The position numbers and the translations under genes are program-made. A stretch of DNA of 64,000 nt. Source: an uncultured Dorea sp. (GTDB taxonomy: Bacteria > Bacillota > Clostridia > Lachnospirales > Lachnospiraceae). Of the stretch, positions 1 to 7,397 are shown piece after piece. The stretch covers positions 1 to 64,000 of the forward strand of contig CAJUAM010000014.1 in assembly GCA_910584615.1 (NCBI GenBank), given 5' to 3'. Below the pieces are notes generated by a model. The model was given only the letters and a program-made list of their open reading frames with translations, made no database searches and was not told the origin of the DNA. The number at the start of each line of letters is the position of its first letter. Positions within the stretch are counted from its first letter, which is position 1.

Positions 1-54
1 ATAGAAAGGAGCCTTCTTCTGTCCCATTCTTCTTAATCTGATCTTTACTGCCAT
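1..54 (-). CDS. rpsP: 30S ribosomal protein S16, 5' end only
   Basis: Only the first 18 codons are present; the gene runs off the left edge. They read MAVKIRLRRMGQKKAPFY, the highly conserved N-terminus of S16, a primary 16S rRNA-binding protein of the small subunit. The ATG (rc of 52-54) is preceded by GGAGGTG (rc of about 62-68). It lies downstream of ffh on the same strand, the usual ylxM-ffh-rpsP order in Bacillota, so cotranscription is likely. Identification is from sequence; the operon is inferred. Confidence 0.93.
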   Translation of the reverse strand, partial: MAVKIRLRRMGQKKAPFY

Positions 55-161
55 TTTCTTTCACCTCCATGAATTTTTCAAAAATATATTGTATATAACG
101 CATCTTTATCATGCGGTATAACCACTAAAAACAACACTTTATGCCTGCCGGCCCACACTTA

Positions 162-1526
162 TCAGAAAGGCATCCTGAACTTACCTTTCCTGCCGCCTTT
201 TCCTACCATCTTCATCATCTTCTTCATCTCGCCAAACTGCTTCACCATACGGTTCACTTCGCTGATATCCACACCTGCTCCTCTGGCGATCCTGTGCTTT
301 CTGGACGGATTTAAAAGGTCTGGGTTTCTTCTCTCTTCCACTGTCATAGAATAAATGATCGCTTCCATCCTGGCCATCCTTTTTTCTGCCTGCGCCGTCT
401 CATCTTCACTCGGCGCTTTCATCTTACCCATACCCGGCATTCCTCCCATGGCTCCCATACCGGGCAGCATGCCAAGGATACTTCCCAAACCGCCCATCTT
501 TTTCATCTGGGCAATGCTCTCTAAGTAATCTTCAAAATCAAACTGAGCTTTTTTTAACTTTCCGGCCATCTTTCTGGCCTGTTCTTCATCAATCTCAGCC
601 TCTGCTTTTTCAATCAGGGTAAGCACATCCCCCATACCAAGGATCCGGGATGCCATACGGTCCGGATAAAACTGCTCCAGATCCGAAAGCTTTTCACCCA
701 TACCTACATAGAGAATCGGTTTTCCGGTCACCGCCTTTACAGACAGAGCCGCACCGCCCCTTGTATCGCCGTCAAGCTTTGTGACGATCACTCCGTCAAC
801 GCCTACTTTTTCATTGAACTCCTTCGCCACATTGACCGCATCTTGTCCGGTCATGGCATCTATAACAAGAATTGTCTGGTGGACATCCACCGTCTCTTTA
901 ATCTCCTGAAGTTCCGCCATCATATCTTCATCAATATGAAGACGTCCGGCTGTATCAAGGATCACTATATTATTGCCATTCTTCTGGGCATGCTCCAAAG
1001 ACGCTTTCGCGATATTCGCCGGCTTATGATTCTCGCCCATGGCAAATACTTCTACACCCTGCTTTTCACCGTTTACCTGAAGCTGCCTGATCGCCGCAGG
1101 ACGGTATACATCACAAGCTACAAGAAGAGGCTTCTTTCCTTTCAGCTTATACTTTCCCGCAAGCTTCGCGGTCGTCGTCGTCTTACCCGCGCCCTGAAGA
1201 CCTGCCATCAGGATCACTGTAATGGAACTTCCAGGCTGCAGTTTGATCTCAGTCGTCTCAGAACCCATAAGTGTTACAAGCTCCTCATTCACGATCTTGA
1301 TCACCATCTGACCAGGATTCAGACCATTCATCACGTCCTGTCCGATGGCCCTCTCCTGCACATTTTTAATAAAATCCTTTACAACTTTGAAGTTAACATC
1401 CGCTGCAAGAAGCGCTCTTTTAATCTCCTTTAACGCTTCTTTTACATCGTTCTCCGTAAGACGTCCTTTGCTTCTTAAATTCTTAAATACATTTTGAAGT
1501 TTTTCGGTCAAGCTGTCAAATGCCAT
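162..1526 (-). CDS. ffh: Signal recognition particle protein Ffh (SRP54 GTPase)
   Basis: GTPase of the SRP. It binds signal peptides of nascent membrane and secreted proteins and docks to FtsY at the membrane. The 454-aa product has the N domain, then the G domain with P-loop GLQGAGKTTTTAKLA at about 109-123, DTAGR near 190 and TKLDGD near 248. The C-terminal M domain is Met-rich (GMLPGMGAMGGMPGMGKM), as needed to bind hydrophobic signal sequences and 4.5S RNA. Length is normal. The ATG has GAGGAG upstream, overlapping the end of ylxM, which stops one base before it, so the two are probably translationally coupled. Confidence 0.97.
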   Translation of the reverse strand: MAFDSLTEKLQNVFKNLRSKGRLTENDVKEALKEIKRALLAADVNFKVVKDFIKNVQERAIGQDVMNGLNPGQMVIKIVNEELVTLMGSETTEIKLQPGSSITVILMAGLQGAGKTTTTAKLAGKYKLKGKKPLLVACDVYRPAAIRQLQVNGEKQGVEVFAMGENHKPANIAKASLEHAQKNGNNIVILDTAGRLHIDEDMMAELQEIKETVDVHQTILVIDAMTGQDAVNVAKEFNEKVGVDGVIVTKLDGDTRGGAALSVKAVTGKPILYVGMGEKLSDLEQFYPDRMASRILGMGDVLTLIEKAEAEIDEEQARKMAGKLKKAQFDFEDYLESIAQMKKMGGLGSILGMLPGMGAMGGMPGMGKMKAPSEDETAQAEKRMARMEAIIYSMTVEERRNPDLLNPSRKHRIARGAGVDISEVNRMVKQFGEMKKMMKMVGKGGRKGKFRMPF

Positions 1527-1527
1527 A

Positions 1528-1872
1528 CTATAACTCCTCTATAATCTCATCGGATATCCTGCGGATACCCTCTACAAGTTCAGTCATACTCTTCGATTCA
1601 TACCCGTCAAGCAGTCCGTTCATCTCATTTACTTTATCTTTTACTGCCATAAACTTTGCCACAAGGTGAAGCTTTTCTTCATATCCTTTCAAAGTCTGAC
1701 TGCACCGCTTAATAAGGTCATGCACCCCCTGGCGGCTGATACCTGCTTCCTTCGCGATCTCTCCAAGAGACAGATCGCAGAGAACAAATTGTTCATAGAT
1801 CTCCTTCTGGTGTTCATTCAGAAGTTCTCCATAAAAATCATAAAGTAATGCCTGCTCTAAAATCTCATTCAT
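1528..1872 (-). CDS. ylxM: YlxM/p13-like SRP-associated helix-turn-helix protein
   Basis: Small (114 aa) DNA-binding-like protein commonly encoded just before ffh in Bacillota; in streptococci YlxM modulates SRP activity. The start is ATG at 1872 (MNEILEQALLYDFYGELL) because AGGTGA lies 7 bases upstream and family members begin there; a longer frame to 1917 has no comparable site. The HTH resembles sigma region 4: LGEIAKEAGISRQGVHDLI. A coiled C-terminus follows. First gene of ylxM-ffh-rpsP as seen here. Confidence 0.92.
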   Translation of the reverse strand: MNEILEQALLYDFYGELLNEHQKEIYEQFVLCDLSLGEIAKEAGISRQGVHDLIKRCSQTLKGYEEKLHLVAKFMAVKDKVNEMNGLLDGYESKSMTELVEGIRRISDEIIEEL

Positions 1873-2023
1873 GTTATTCACCTGTGATATCTTATACCAA
1901 AACCTATCAGGTGTCAAGTATTTTTTCTTTACATCTTAAAAATTTGAAAAAGGATTGATTTCTTATTAAAGATATCGTAAGATAAACTTGTTCGATTTCC
2001 ATATATAATAAGGGGAGGATAGT

Positions 2024-2659
2024 ATGGAGAACCAGAATTATTATGAACTATTAGGGGTTTCCTCCAAAGCTTCTTTGGAGGAGATTACGGCAGCGAAAAA
2101 TGCACTTGCGAAAAAGTACCATCCGGATGCCAATTTAAAGGACGGCATAGACACTACAGAACAGATGCAGGCGATCCTGGAGGCTTACGACGTCTTATCA
2201 GACCCTGTGAAGCGCGCGGATTACGACCGCCAGACTGCAGGAAGAAAAGCTGTTATGCAGACCTTTGATCTTCATGAGTCTGCCAATGAACCTGAAGAAG
2301 AGGAACCTACATTTGTTACATATTGGAAAGCTTCCAATGATCTGTATGATATCATCGCAGAAAGTGATGAGCTTTATCGGATCAAGAATCAGGCAGCGAG
2401 GCTCGGACAGCTTGCGATGCAGGCCATCAAGCATATCCTTGTGCTGAGAGAATCCCAGATACCAGAACGTTACTGGCATCCGGACATCATGAACTGGCTG
2501 TTATTTACATGGTTTAAAAACCGTAACTATACAGCTGCCTACCTCGTCACCATGTACGATGAATACCAGAAAAAGGAATTCGGAAGGCTGGAAAAGCTCC
2601 GTATGCAGAACAAGACACTCCATTACCAGCGTTCCGTCAAAAAACTTTTAAAATATTAG
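2024..2659 (+). CDS. DnaJ (J) domain protein
   Basis: 211 aa. The N-terminal J domain (about 5-67) has the HPD tripeptide in KKYHPDANL and the DVLSDPVKRADYDR helix, so it should stimulate an Hsp70 ATPase. It lacks the Gly/Phe, zinc-finger and C-terminal domains of DnaJ, so it is a specialised J protein, not the main DnaJ. The remaining about 140 residues are unrecognised and rich in aromatic and charged residues (YWHPDIMNWLLFTWFKNRNY). ATG follows a strong RBS (AGGGGAGGATAGT). Divergent from ylxM, with the high-cysteine gene 74 bp downstream. Confidence 0.85.
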   Translation: MENQNYYELLGVSSKASLEEITAAKNALAKKYHPDANLKDGIDTTEQMQAILEAYDVLSDPVKRADYDRQTAGRKAVMQTFDLHESANEPEEEEPTFVTYWKASNDLYDIIAESDELYRIKNQAARLGQLAMQAIKHILVLRESQIPERYWHPDIMNWLLFTWFKNRNYTAAYLVTMYDEYQKKEFGRLEKLRMQNKTLHYQRSVKKLLKY

Positions 2660-2733
2660 TTTTGATTCCTCTCACACATCTTCACAGTTCGCATATTATG
2701 TACTGTAAATAACCTTTATGGAGGACTTTTAGT

Positions 2734-2970
2734 ATGAGCGAATTAAATTGTGGATGTGGATGCGAAGAAACTGCAAGATACAATCATGGAGGATGCGGCT
2801 TTGGCAACAACAGCTGTCTGTGGATCATCCTGTTACTCTGCTGCTGCGGCGGCGGATGCGGTAACGGCGGCGGTATGTTCGGCGGCGGATGCGGCAACGA
2901 CAGTTGTCTGTGGATCATCATCCTGCTCTTCTGCTGCGGCGGCGGATGCGGCAATGGCTGCGGATGCTAA
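2734..2970 (+). CDS. Cys/Gly-rich small protein with duplicated hydrophobic module
   Basis: 78 aa with 16 Cys and about 23 Gly. Two near-identical modules (about 24-47 and 52-78) each run N-[N/D]-S-C-L-W-I-I, a short hydrophobic run, then CC-GGG-C-GN. It resembles the Lachnospiraceae proteins labelled chorion class high-cysteine, whose function is unknown. Each hydrophobic run is too short for an ordinary membrane span; metal binding, disulfide cross-linking in a spore layer or lipid association are all possible. RBS GGAGGACTTTTAGT is good and a rho-independent terminator follows, so this is a real expressed unit. An overlapping Ala-rich reading frame is a compositional shadow. Confidence 0.8.
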   Translation: MSELNCGCGCEETARYNHGGCGFGNNSCLWIILLLCCCGGGCGNGGGMFGGGCGNDSCLWIIILLFCCGGGCGNGCGC

Positions 2971-3009
2971 TCCTGTTTTCAAAGCCTGAATACTTTTTTA
3001 GATAAGATG

Positions 3010-3049
3010 GGGGGGCCCGGAAGTTATGCCGGGCACCCCTTTTTCTTTT
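3010..3049 (+). terminator. Rho-independent terminator after the Cys/Gly-rich gene
   Basis: Stem GGGGGGCCCGG / CCGGGCACCCC (one mismatch), 8-base loop, then TTTTTCTTTT. Confidence 0.9.
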
Positions 3050-3101
3050 GTACTGACATACTCAGACATGTTTTTTCATAGTTTTCTATCACCTGTCATA
3101 C

Positions 3102-3130
3102 GCATATTTCCTTCAACAATGTCATATATA
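3102..3130 (+). promoter_or_regulatory. Possible sigma-E-like sporulation promoter
   Basis: GCATATT (3102-3108), a 14-base spacer, then CATATATA. This resembles the Bacillus SigE consensus KMATATT-N14/15-CATACANT. It lies about 30 bases upstream of the start of the next gene. Assignment is inference from the pattern only. Confidence 0.35.
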
Positions 3131-3158
3131 TTTACAACGTTACTAAGCAGGAGGCGCC

Positions 3159-3644
3159 ATGGAAAAATTTCCGCCAAAACCTATGACTCCGCTTGACGAG
3201 CTTGTCACTCCTCCCACTCTGTATACATTAAAGCTCCTTCTTCCGTATATGCCCGCCTCCACACAGCGTACCTTAGCTGTCTTTGTAAAATTTTTTGAAT
3301 TTAAAAGAACGATGGAAATTTTCTACGGCTTCGGCAATGCAAAGAAAGGTATATCCTCCGACACAATACTAAGTGACTTAAAGCCATACATGAACCCAAA
3401 AGAACAAGAAATGATGGAACAGATGGAAGGCATGATGAATATGATGGAAATGATGAAGCAAATGCAGGAAGATTCAAACAGTTCTTCTGATGATACTGCG
3501 CAAGGACCCTCACCTTTTGATCTGGTAAAAGGCATGATGGATCCGCAGCAGCAGAGCATGTTTGATATGTACAATGACATTTTCAGTAATGTAGGAGAAC
3601 CTGCAGATTCCACCCCCCAGAAAGGAGAAGATGATTATGAATGA
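3159..3644 (+). CDS. Unknown protein with Met-rich amphipathic centre
   Basis: 161 aa, no family recognised. The N-terminus (PPKPMTPLDELVTPPTLYTL) is Pro-rich and followed by a hydrophobic helical part (LLLPYMPASTQRTLAVFVKF). The centre is unusually methionine-rich (EQEMMEQMEGMMNMMEMMKQ), the C-terminus acidic and probably disordered. The ATG follows AGGAGGCGCC. It overlaps the next gene by 8 bp, so both are probably made together. A sporulation-type promoter pattern lies upstream, which hints at a mother-cell role, but function cannot be assigned. Confidence 0.75.
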   Translation: MEKFPPKPMTPLDELVTPPTLYTLKLLLPYMPASTQRTLAVFVKFFEFKRTMEIFYGFGNAKKGISSDTILSDLKPYMNPKEQEMMEQMEGMMNMMEMMKQMQEDSNSSSDDTAQGPSPFDLVKGMMDPQQQSMFDMYNDIFSNVGEPADSTPQKGEDDYE

Positions 3645-3915
3645 ATGGTTAAACCACCCTGCAATGGAGAATATCGACCCAATAAAGCTGAAACTTATTA
3701 AAGCAGCAGCAAAACAGACGGAAGGTAAAACCGGGAAATCGCTGGCACCTATCATGATGGCGCTTATCACCAATGCCAACAAAAAAGGTATCCAGTTTAC
3801 ATCCGACGAAGTGTCTCTGATCATCAGCATCTTAAAAGAAGGCAAACCAAAAGAAGAACAGGATCAGCTGGAAAATATGATAAGAATGGTAACCTCCTAT
3901 ATGAAAAAAGGATAA
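3637..3915 (+). CDS. Unknown small helical protein, coupled to the upstream gene
   Basis: 92 aa; no family recognised. Of two in-frame ATGs (3631, 3637) the second is preferred because AAAGGAG (3621-3627) ends 9 bases before it and only 3 before the first. The sequence is Lys-rich and helical, with a repeated -I-M-MALIT-/-IISILKEG- pattern, no signal peptide and no membrane segment. It overlaps the preceding gene by 8 bp, indicating translational coupling and a shared function. Confidence 0.75.
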   Translation: MNEWLNHPAMENIDPIKLKLIKAAAKQTEGKTGKSLAPIMMALITNANKKGIQFTSDEVSLIISILKEGKPKEEQDQLENMIRMVTSYMKKG

Positions 3916-4004
3916 AACTTCATTAATTTCCTCTTTTCTTCCAATTTAAGATTTGCTATACTTATCAAAACGCCATTTTGCTTGGAATAGATAAGGAGAT
4001 CCAT

Positions 4005-4742
4005 ATGAGGAACATTAAGCTTACGATAGAATACGACGGAAGCCGTTATCAGGGCTGGACGCGCCTTGGAAAAAATGAATCCGGCAACACCATTTCCAAC
4101 AAGATCCGAGAAGTCTTAAAAAAGATGACCGGTGAAGAGATCGAAGATCTGCACTGTGGATGCAGGACAGAGGTCGGAGTACATGCATATGCCCAGATTG
4201 CTAATTTTAAGATACAGCATAACGCAGATGTCCAGGACATCAAGCATTACCTGAACCGTTATCTTCCAATGGATATCGCGATCACAGATGTGTGTGAAGT
4301 GCCAGGGCGCTTTCATGCCCAGTTAAATGCCACATCAAAAACTTACATCTACCGGATGACTGTCTCTGACGTTCCCAGTGTATTTGACCGCAAGCATACT
4401 TACCACTGCTTCCGGATTCCTGACAAACGGCTGATGCAGCAGGCGGCTCTTCTTCTGACTGGTGTACATGATTTTAAAAATTTTTCTACAGTTAAAAAAG
4501 CAAAAACGACTGTCCGGAAGTTATATGAGATAGAGATCTACAGTGACAACGAAGAGATGCAGATCATGATCAGCGCTGATGATTTTCTGCATAACATGGC
4601 AAGGATCATCATCGGCACTCTGATAGAAATCGGTCTGAGAATGCGTGATGTTGATGAGATCACAGACATTTTTGAAGGAGAACTGCCGGCAAGCGCGCCC
4701 TGTGACCCTAAGGGTCTGTATCTGCAGGAAATCGAATACTAA
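4005..4742 (+). CDS. TruA-family tRNA pseudouridine synthase homologue with Glu at the catalytic Asp
   Basis: 245 aa. The start is ATG 4005 (AAGGAGATCCAT before it), giving the family N-terminus MRNIKLTIEYDGSRYQGW. TruA converts U38-40 of tRNA to pseudouridine using an invariant Asp in the motif R-T-D-x-G-V-H-A. Here the motif reads CRTEVGVHAYAQ, with Glu56 (codon GAG 4170-4172) in that place. Other family features are present: YIYRM, NFSTVKKAK and the C-terminal FLHNMARIIIGTL. It may be an inactive or altered paralogue; a canonical truA would then be expected elsewhere. Monocistronic, with its own terminator. Confidence 0.88.
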   Translation: MRNIKLTIEYDGSRYQGWTRLGKNESGNTISNKIREVLKKMTGEEIEDLHCGCRTEVGVHAYAQIANFKIQHNADVQDIKHYLNRYLPMDIAITDVCEVPGRFHAQLNATSKTYIYRMTVSDVPSVFDRKHTYHCFRIPDKRLMQQAALLLTGVHDFKNFSTVKKAKTTVRKLYEIEIYSDNEEMQIMISADDFLHNMARIIIGTLIEIGLRMRDVDEITDIFEGELPASAPCDPKGLYLQEIEY

Positions 4743-4765
4743 ATGCAGGCAGAAAACAGCAGTGC

Positions 4766-4808
4766 AAGCCGGATACACTTGTTCAATGTATCCGGCTTCC
4801 TTTAATCT
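4766..4808 (+). terminator. Rho-independent terminator after the TruA homologue
   Basis: Perfect 12-bp stem AAGCCGGATACA / TGTATCCGGCTT with a 9-base loop, followed by CCTTTAATCTT. Confidence 0.85.
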
Positions 4809-4846
4809 TCAATATCACTAACTAAAACTTTTTTTATCCCTATATC

Positions 4847-6241
4847 CTAGAATACGCCAAATGACTGTACAAGCAGTATGAACAGAAGAACCGGCGCGAC
4901 GTATTTGATCATCGCGATATAAAGCCTTTTTCTTCCGAACTTGTATCCGCCGATCGTCACCTCATCAATCACCGTCTTAGGTCCCGCAACCCATCCGATC
5001 AGGATACAAGTGCACAAAGCTACTAACGGCATGAAGATATTATTGCTTAGATAATCCATAATATCAAGCACCTGCCCTACTGTTCCGTTAGGCAGTTCAA
5101 ACTCAAAGTAGATCTTATTATATCCAAGACACACGATCAATCCGAATACGAGAGAATAGATCGTTACAATCGTCGTACTCTTTCTCCTTGAAAAATGGAA
5201 CTTATCCATGATACTGGATACGATCGCCTCCATGACAGACACCGCTGAAGTGACCGCCGCGAAAATAACCATCAGGAAAAACAGGATCCCGATAAATCTG
5301 CCGACTCCTCCCATTGCCTGAAATACTTTCGGAAGTGATACGAACATCAGTCCCGGTCCCGCTGACATACCTTCCATCCCCATGAATGTAAATACTGCCG
5401 GAATGATCATAAGCCCCGCAAGCAGCGCTACCAGCGTATCAAAAAATTCTATCTGGTTAATAGATTTCATAAGGTTCGTATCCTTTTTCGCATAAGATCC
5501 ATAAGCAACCATAATACCCATCGCCACACTGATAGAGAAAAACAGCTGTCCCATGGCATCCATCAGGATCATAATAAATTTCTTAACTGTAATTCCTGTA
5601 AAGTCAGGGATCAGATATATCTTAAGTCCTTCAAGTCCCGTTCTCGTCACACCGTCTGCATCAGTGTGGGTCAAAGTCAGGGAGAAAAACCCGATCCCGA
5701 TCACAAGTACAAACAGAATCGGCATAAGTATTTTACTGTAATTCTCAATTCCTTTATTTACACCATTATATACAACAAACGCAACTGCCGCAAGGAATAT
5801 GACCATCCAGATGATCGGCGCCCACTGACTTGTGATATATCCAGTAAAATAGCCGTCTTGGGCTGTATTTGTTCCGTTCCCGACTACAAATTCCGCGAAA
5901 TACTTTAACACCCATCCTCCGATCGTACAATAATATGGGAGAATGATGATCGGTACCAGCCACGCGAAAAATCCGATAAAACGCCAGTTTTTATGAATTT
6001 TTCCATATGCTGTAAGGGGGCCTTGCGCCGTCTTTCTGCCGATCGCGATCTCTGTTGTCAGAAGGGTAAAACCAAATGTCAGCGCCAGAATAATGTAAAG
6101 GCAGATAAATAATCCGCCGCCGCCCTTCGCCGCAAGATATGGGAACCGCCAGATATTCCCTAATCCGACCGCGCTTCCCGCGGCTGCCAGCACAAATCCG
6201 ATCGACCCCGTAAAATTACTTCTCTTTCCATGTGTTTCCAA
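4847..6241 (-). CDS. Sodium-dependent transporter of the NSS (SNF) family
   Basis: 464-aa inner-membrane protein with about 11-12 predicted spans, of the neurotransmitter:sodium symporter family (LeuT fold), which imports amino acids or similar solutes with Na+. The unwound TM1 signature is clear: GFVLAAAGSAVGLGNIWRFPYLAAKGGGGLF, in positions about 14-44. The start is TTG 6241 (METHGKRSNF), 9 bases after AGGAGG; no in-frame ATG fits. Substrate unknown. A second NSS gene lies at 54632-55990. Monocistronic by position. Confidence 0.92.
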   Translation of the reverse strand: METHGKRSNFTGSIGFVLAAAGSAVGLGNIWRFPYLAAKGGGGLFICLYIILALTFGFTLLTTEIAIGRKTAQGPLTAYGKIHKNWRFIGFFAWLVPIIILPYYCTIGGWVLKYFAEFVVGNGTNTAQDGYFTGYITSQWAPIIWMVIFLAAVAFVVYNGVNKGIENYSKILMPILFVLVIGIGFFSLTLTHTDADGVTRTGLEGLKIYLIPDFTGITVKKFIMILMDAMGQLFFSISVAMGIMVAYGSYAKKDTNLMKSINQIEFFDTLVALLAGLMIIPAVFTFMGMEGMSAGPGLMFVSLPKVFQAMGGVGRFIGILFFLMVIFAAVTSAVSVMEAIVSSIMDKFHFSRRKSTTIVTIYSLVFGLIVCLGYNKIYFEFELPNGTVGQVLDIMDYLSNNIFMPLVALCTCILIGWVAGPKTVIDEVTIGGYKFGRKRLYIAMIKYVAPVLLFILLVQSFGVF

Positions 6242-6398
6242 AATAACTTACCTCCTGTATTTCCTCTCTAAACTCTCTGATATGTTCCTTATAAAGCAGC
6301 ACAGTATGCTCTGCTCCGACAACTTTCCCCCTTCCCGTTTCTTTCGCTCACAATATATGCATGGCCATGCCTGATCTGATTTCAGCGAAACCAATCTC

Positions 6399-7256
6399 CT
6401 ACTTTTGCAGATACGCACACAACTCATCATACCTATCTTCCATCAGCTCATATCCATGCTCATAAAACTGCATAAGAGCTTCATACCGCTTCTCCAATCT
6501 GGATATCGGCGGAATCATCGGACGAAGCACAAAAATCTTCCCCTCCTCCTCTAACTCCTTTACTTTAAGCATTGTCCTGTTATATTCAAAATTACGGCGG
6601 ATCGCTGCCCTTGATAGCTGCGGATACCTCTGATATGCTTTTCGATAAAGATTCGCAGCCGCTTTTGTTGTCATCTTCTTTTTATACCCCGGATTCCTTG
6701 TCAGTATGAGAACGATCTTCTCATTTCCAATCTCAAGGGCCCTGCCTATGGGAATAGAATCTGCTAAGCCTCCGTCCAGATATGGTATTCCGCCAATATT
6801 CACCATTGGAGCTACAAGCGGCATACTGCTTGACGCCCTGCATATCCTCATAAGCCGCTCCCGATCCTGCCGTTCTGTCATATATTCTGCCTGACCGGTA
6901 ACGCAATTTGTCACCACCATCTCGCATTCCATATCCGAAGAAAAATACGTATCATAATCAAACGGAAACAATTCATTCGGATATTTATCAAAGATCAGAT
7001 CCATATCCAAGAGACTTTTTTTACGGATAAGCTTTCTGATCCCGCTGTAATAATCGTATTCCTTTTCCTTATGGATCATACAGTCTCTCGTTCTGCCCGG
7101 CTGTCTTGACACGTAATCCACACCGTTGCACGAACCGGCCGACACCCCGATCACATGGGACAGATATAATTCCTTCTCCATCAGAAAATCCAGCACTCCC
7201 GAAGTAAACACACCTCTTGTAGCGCCGCCTTCCAACACAATCGTTCCTGCTGTCAT
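6399..7256 (-). CDS. Patatin-like phospholipase family protein
   Basis: 285 aa, soluble. Oxyanion-hole motif GGATRGVF (10-17), nucleophile elbow G-V-S39-A-G and dyad Asp161 in YLDGG: the complete Ser-Asp dyad of bacterial patatins (YjjU/RssA-like), which hydrolyse acyl esters of lipids. No signal peptide. ATG follows GAGGAG at 9-10 bases. Divergent from the ABC-F gene, with about 140 bp between the two starts for both promoters. Physiological substrate unknown. Confidence 0.9.
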   Translation of the reverse strand: MTAGTIVLEGGATRGVFTSGVLDFLMEKELYLSHVIGVSAGSCNGVDYVSRQPGRTRDCMIHKEKEYDYYSGIRKLIRKKSLLDMDLIFDKYPNELFPFDYDTYFSSDMECEMVVTNCVTGQAEYMTERQDRERLMRICRASSSMPLVAPMVNIGGIPYLDGGLADSIPIGRALEIGNEKIVLILTRNPGYKKKMTTKAAANLYRKAYQRYPQLSRAAIRRNFEYNRTMLKVKELEEEGKIFVLRPMIPPISRLEKRYEALMQFYEHGYELMEDRYDELCAYLQK

Positions 7257-7397
7257 ATATCTACACTCTCCTCACTGTCAAAATAAAGAAATCTCTCTTG
7301 CTATTTGCGTACATATTTGGTAAGATAAGCCTTGCATGTACAATATAATACCACAGGAATCTTAAATAGTCCAATCATTATTATAAGGAGTAAAAGA

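Noticed and set aside
2750..2989. Ala-rich frame overlapping the Cys/Gly-rich gene
   Set aside because: No RBS; it arises from the GGC/TGC-rich codons of the real gene read one base off.
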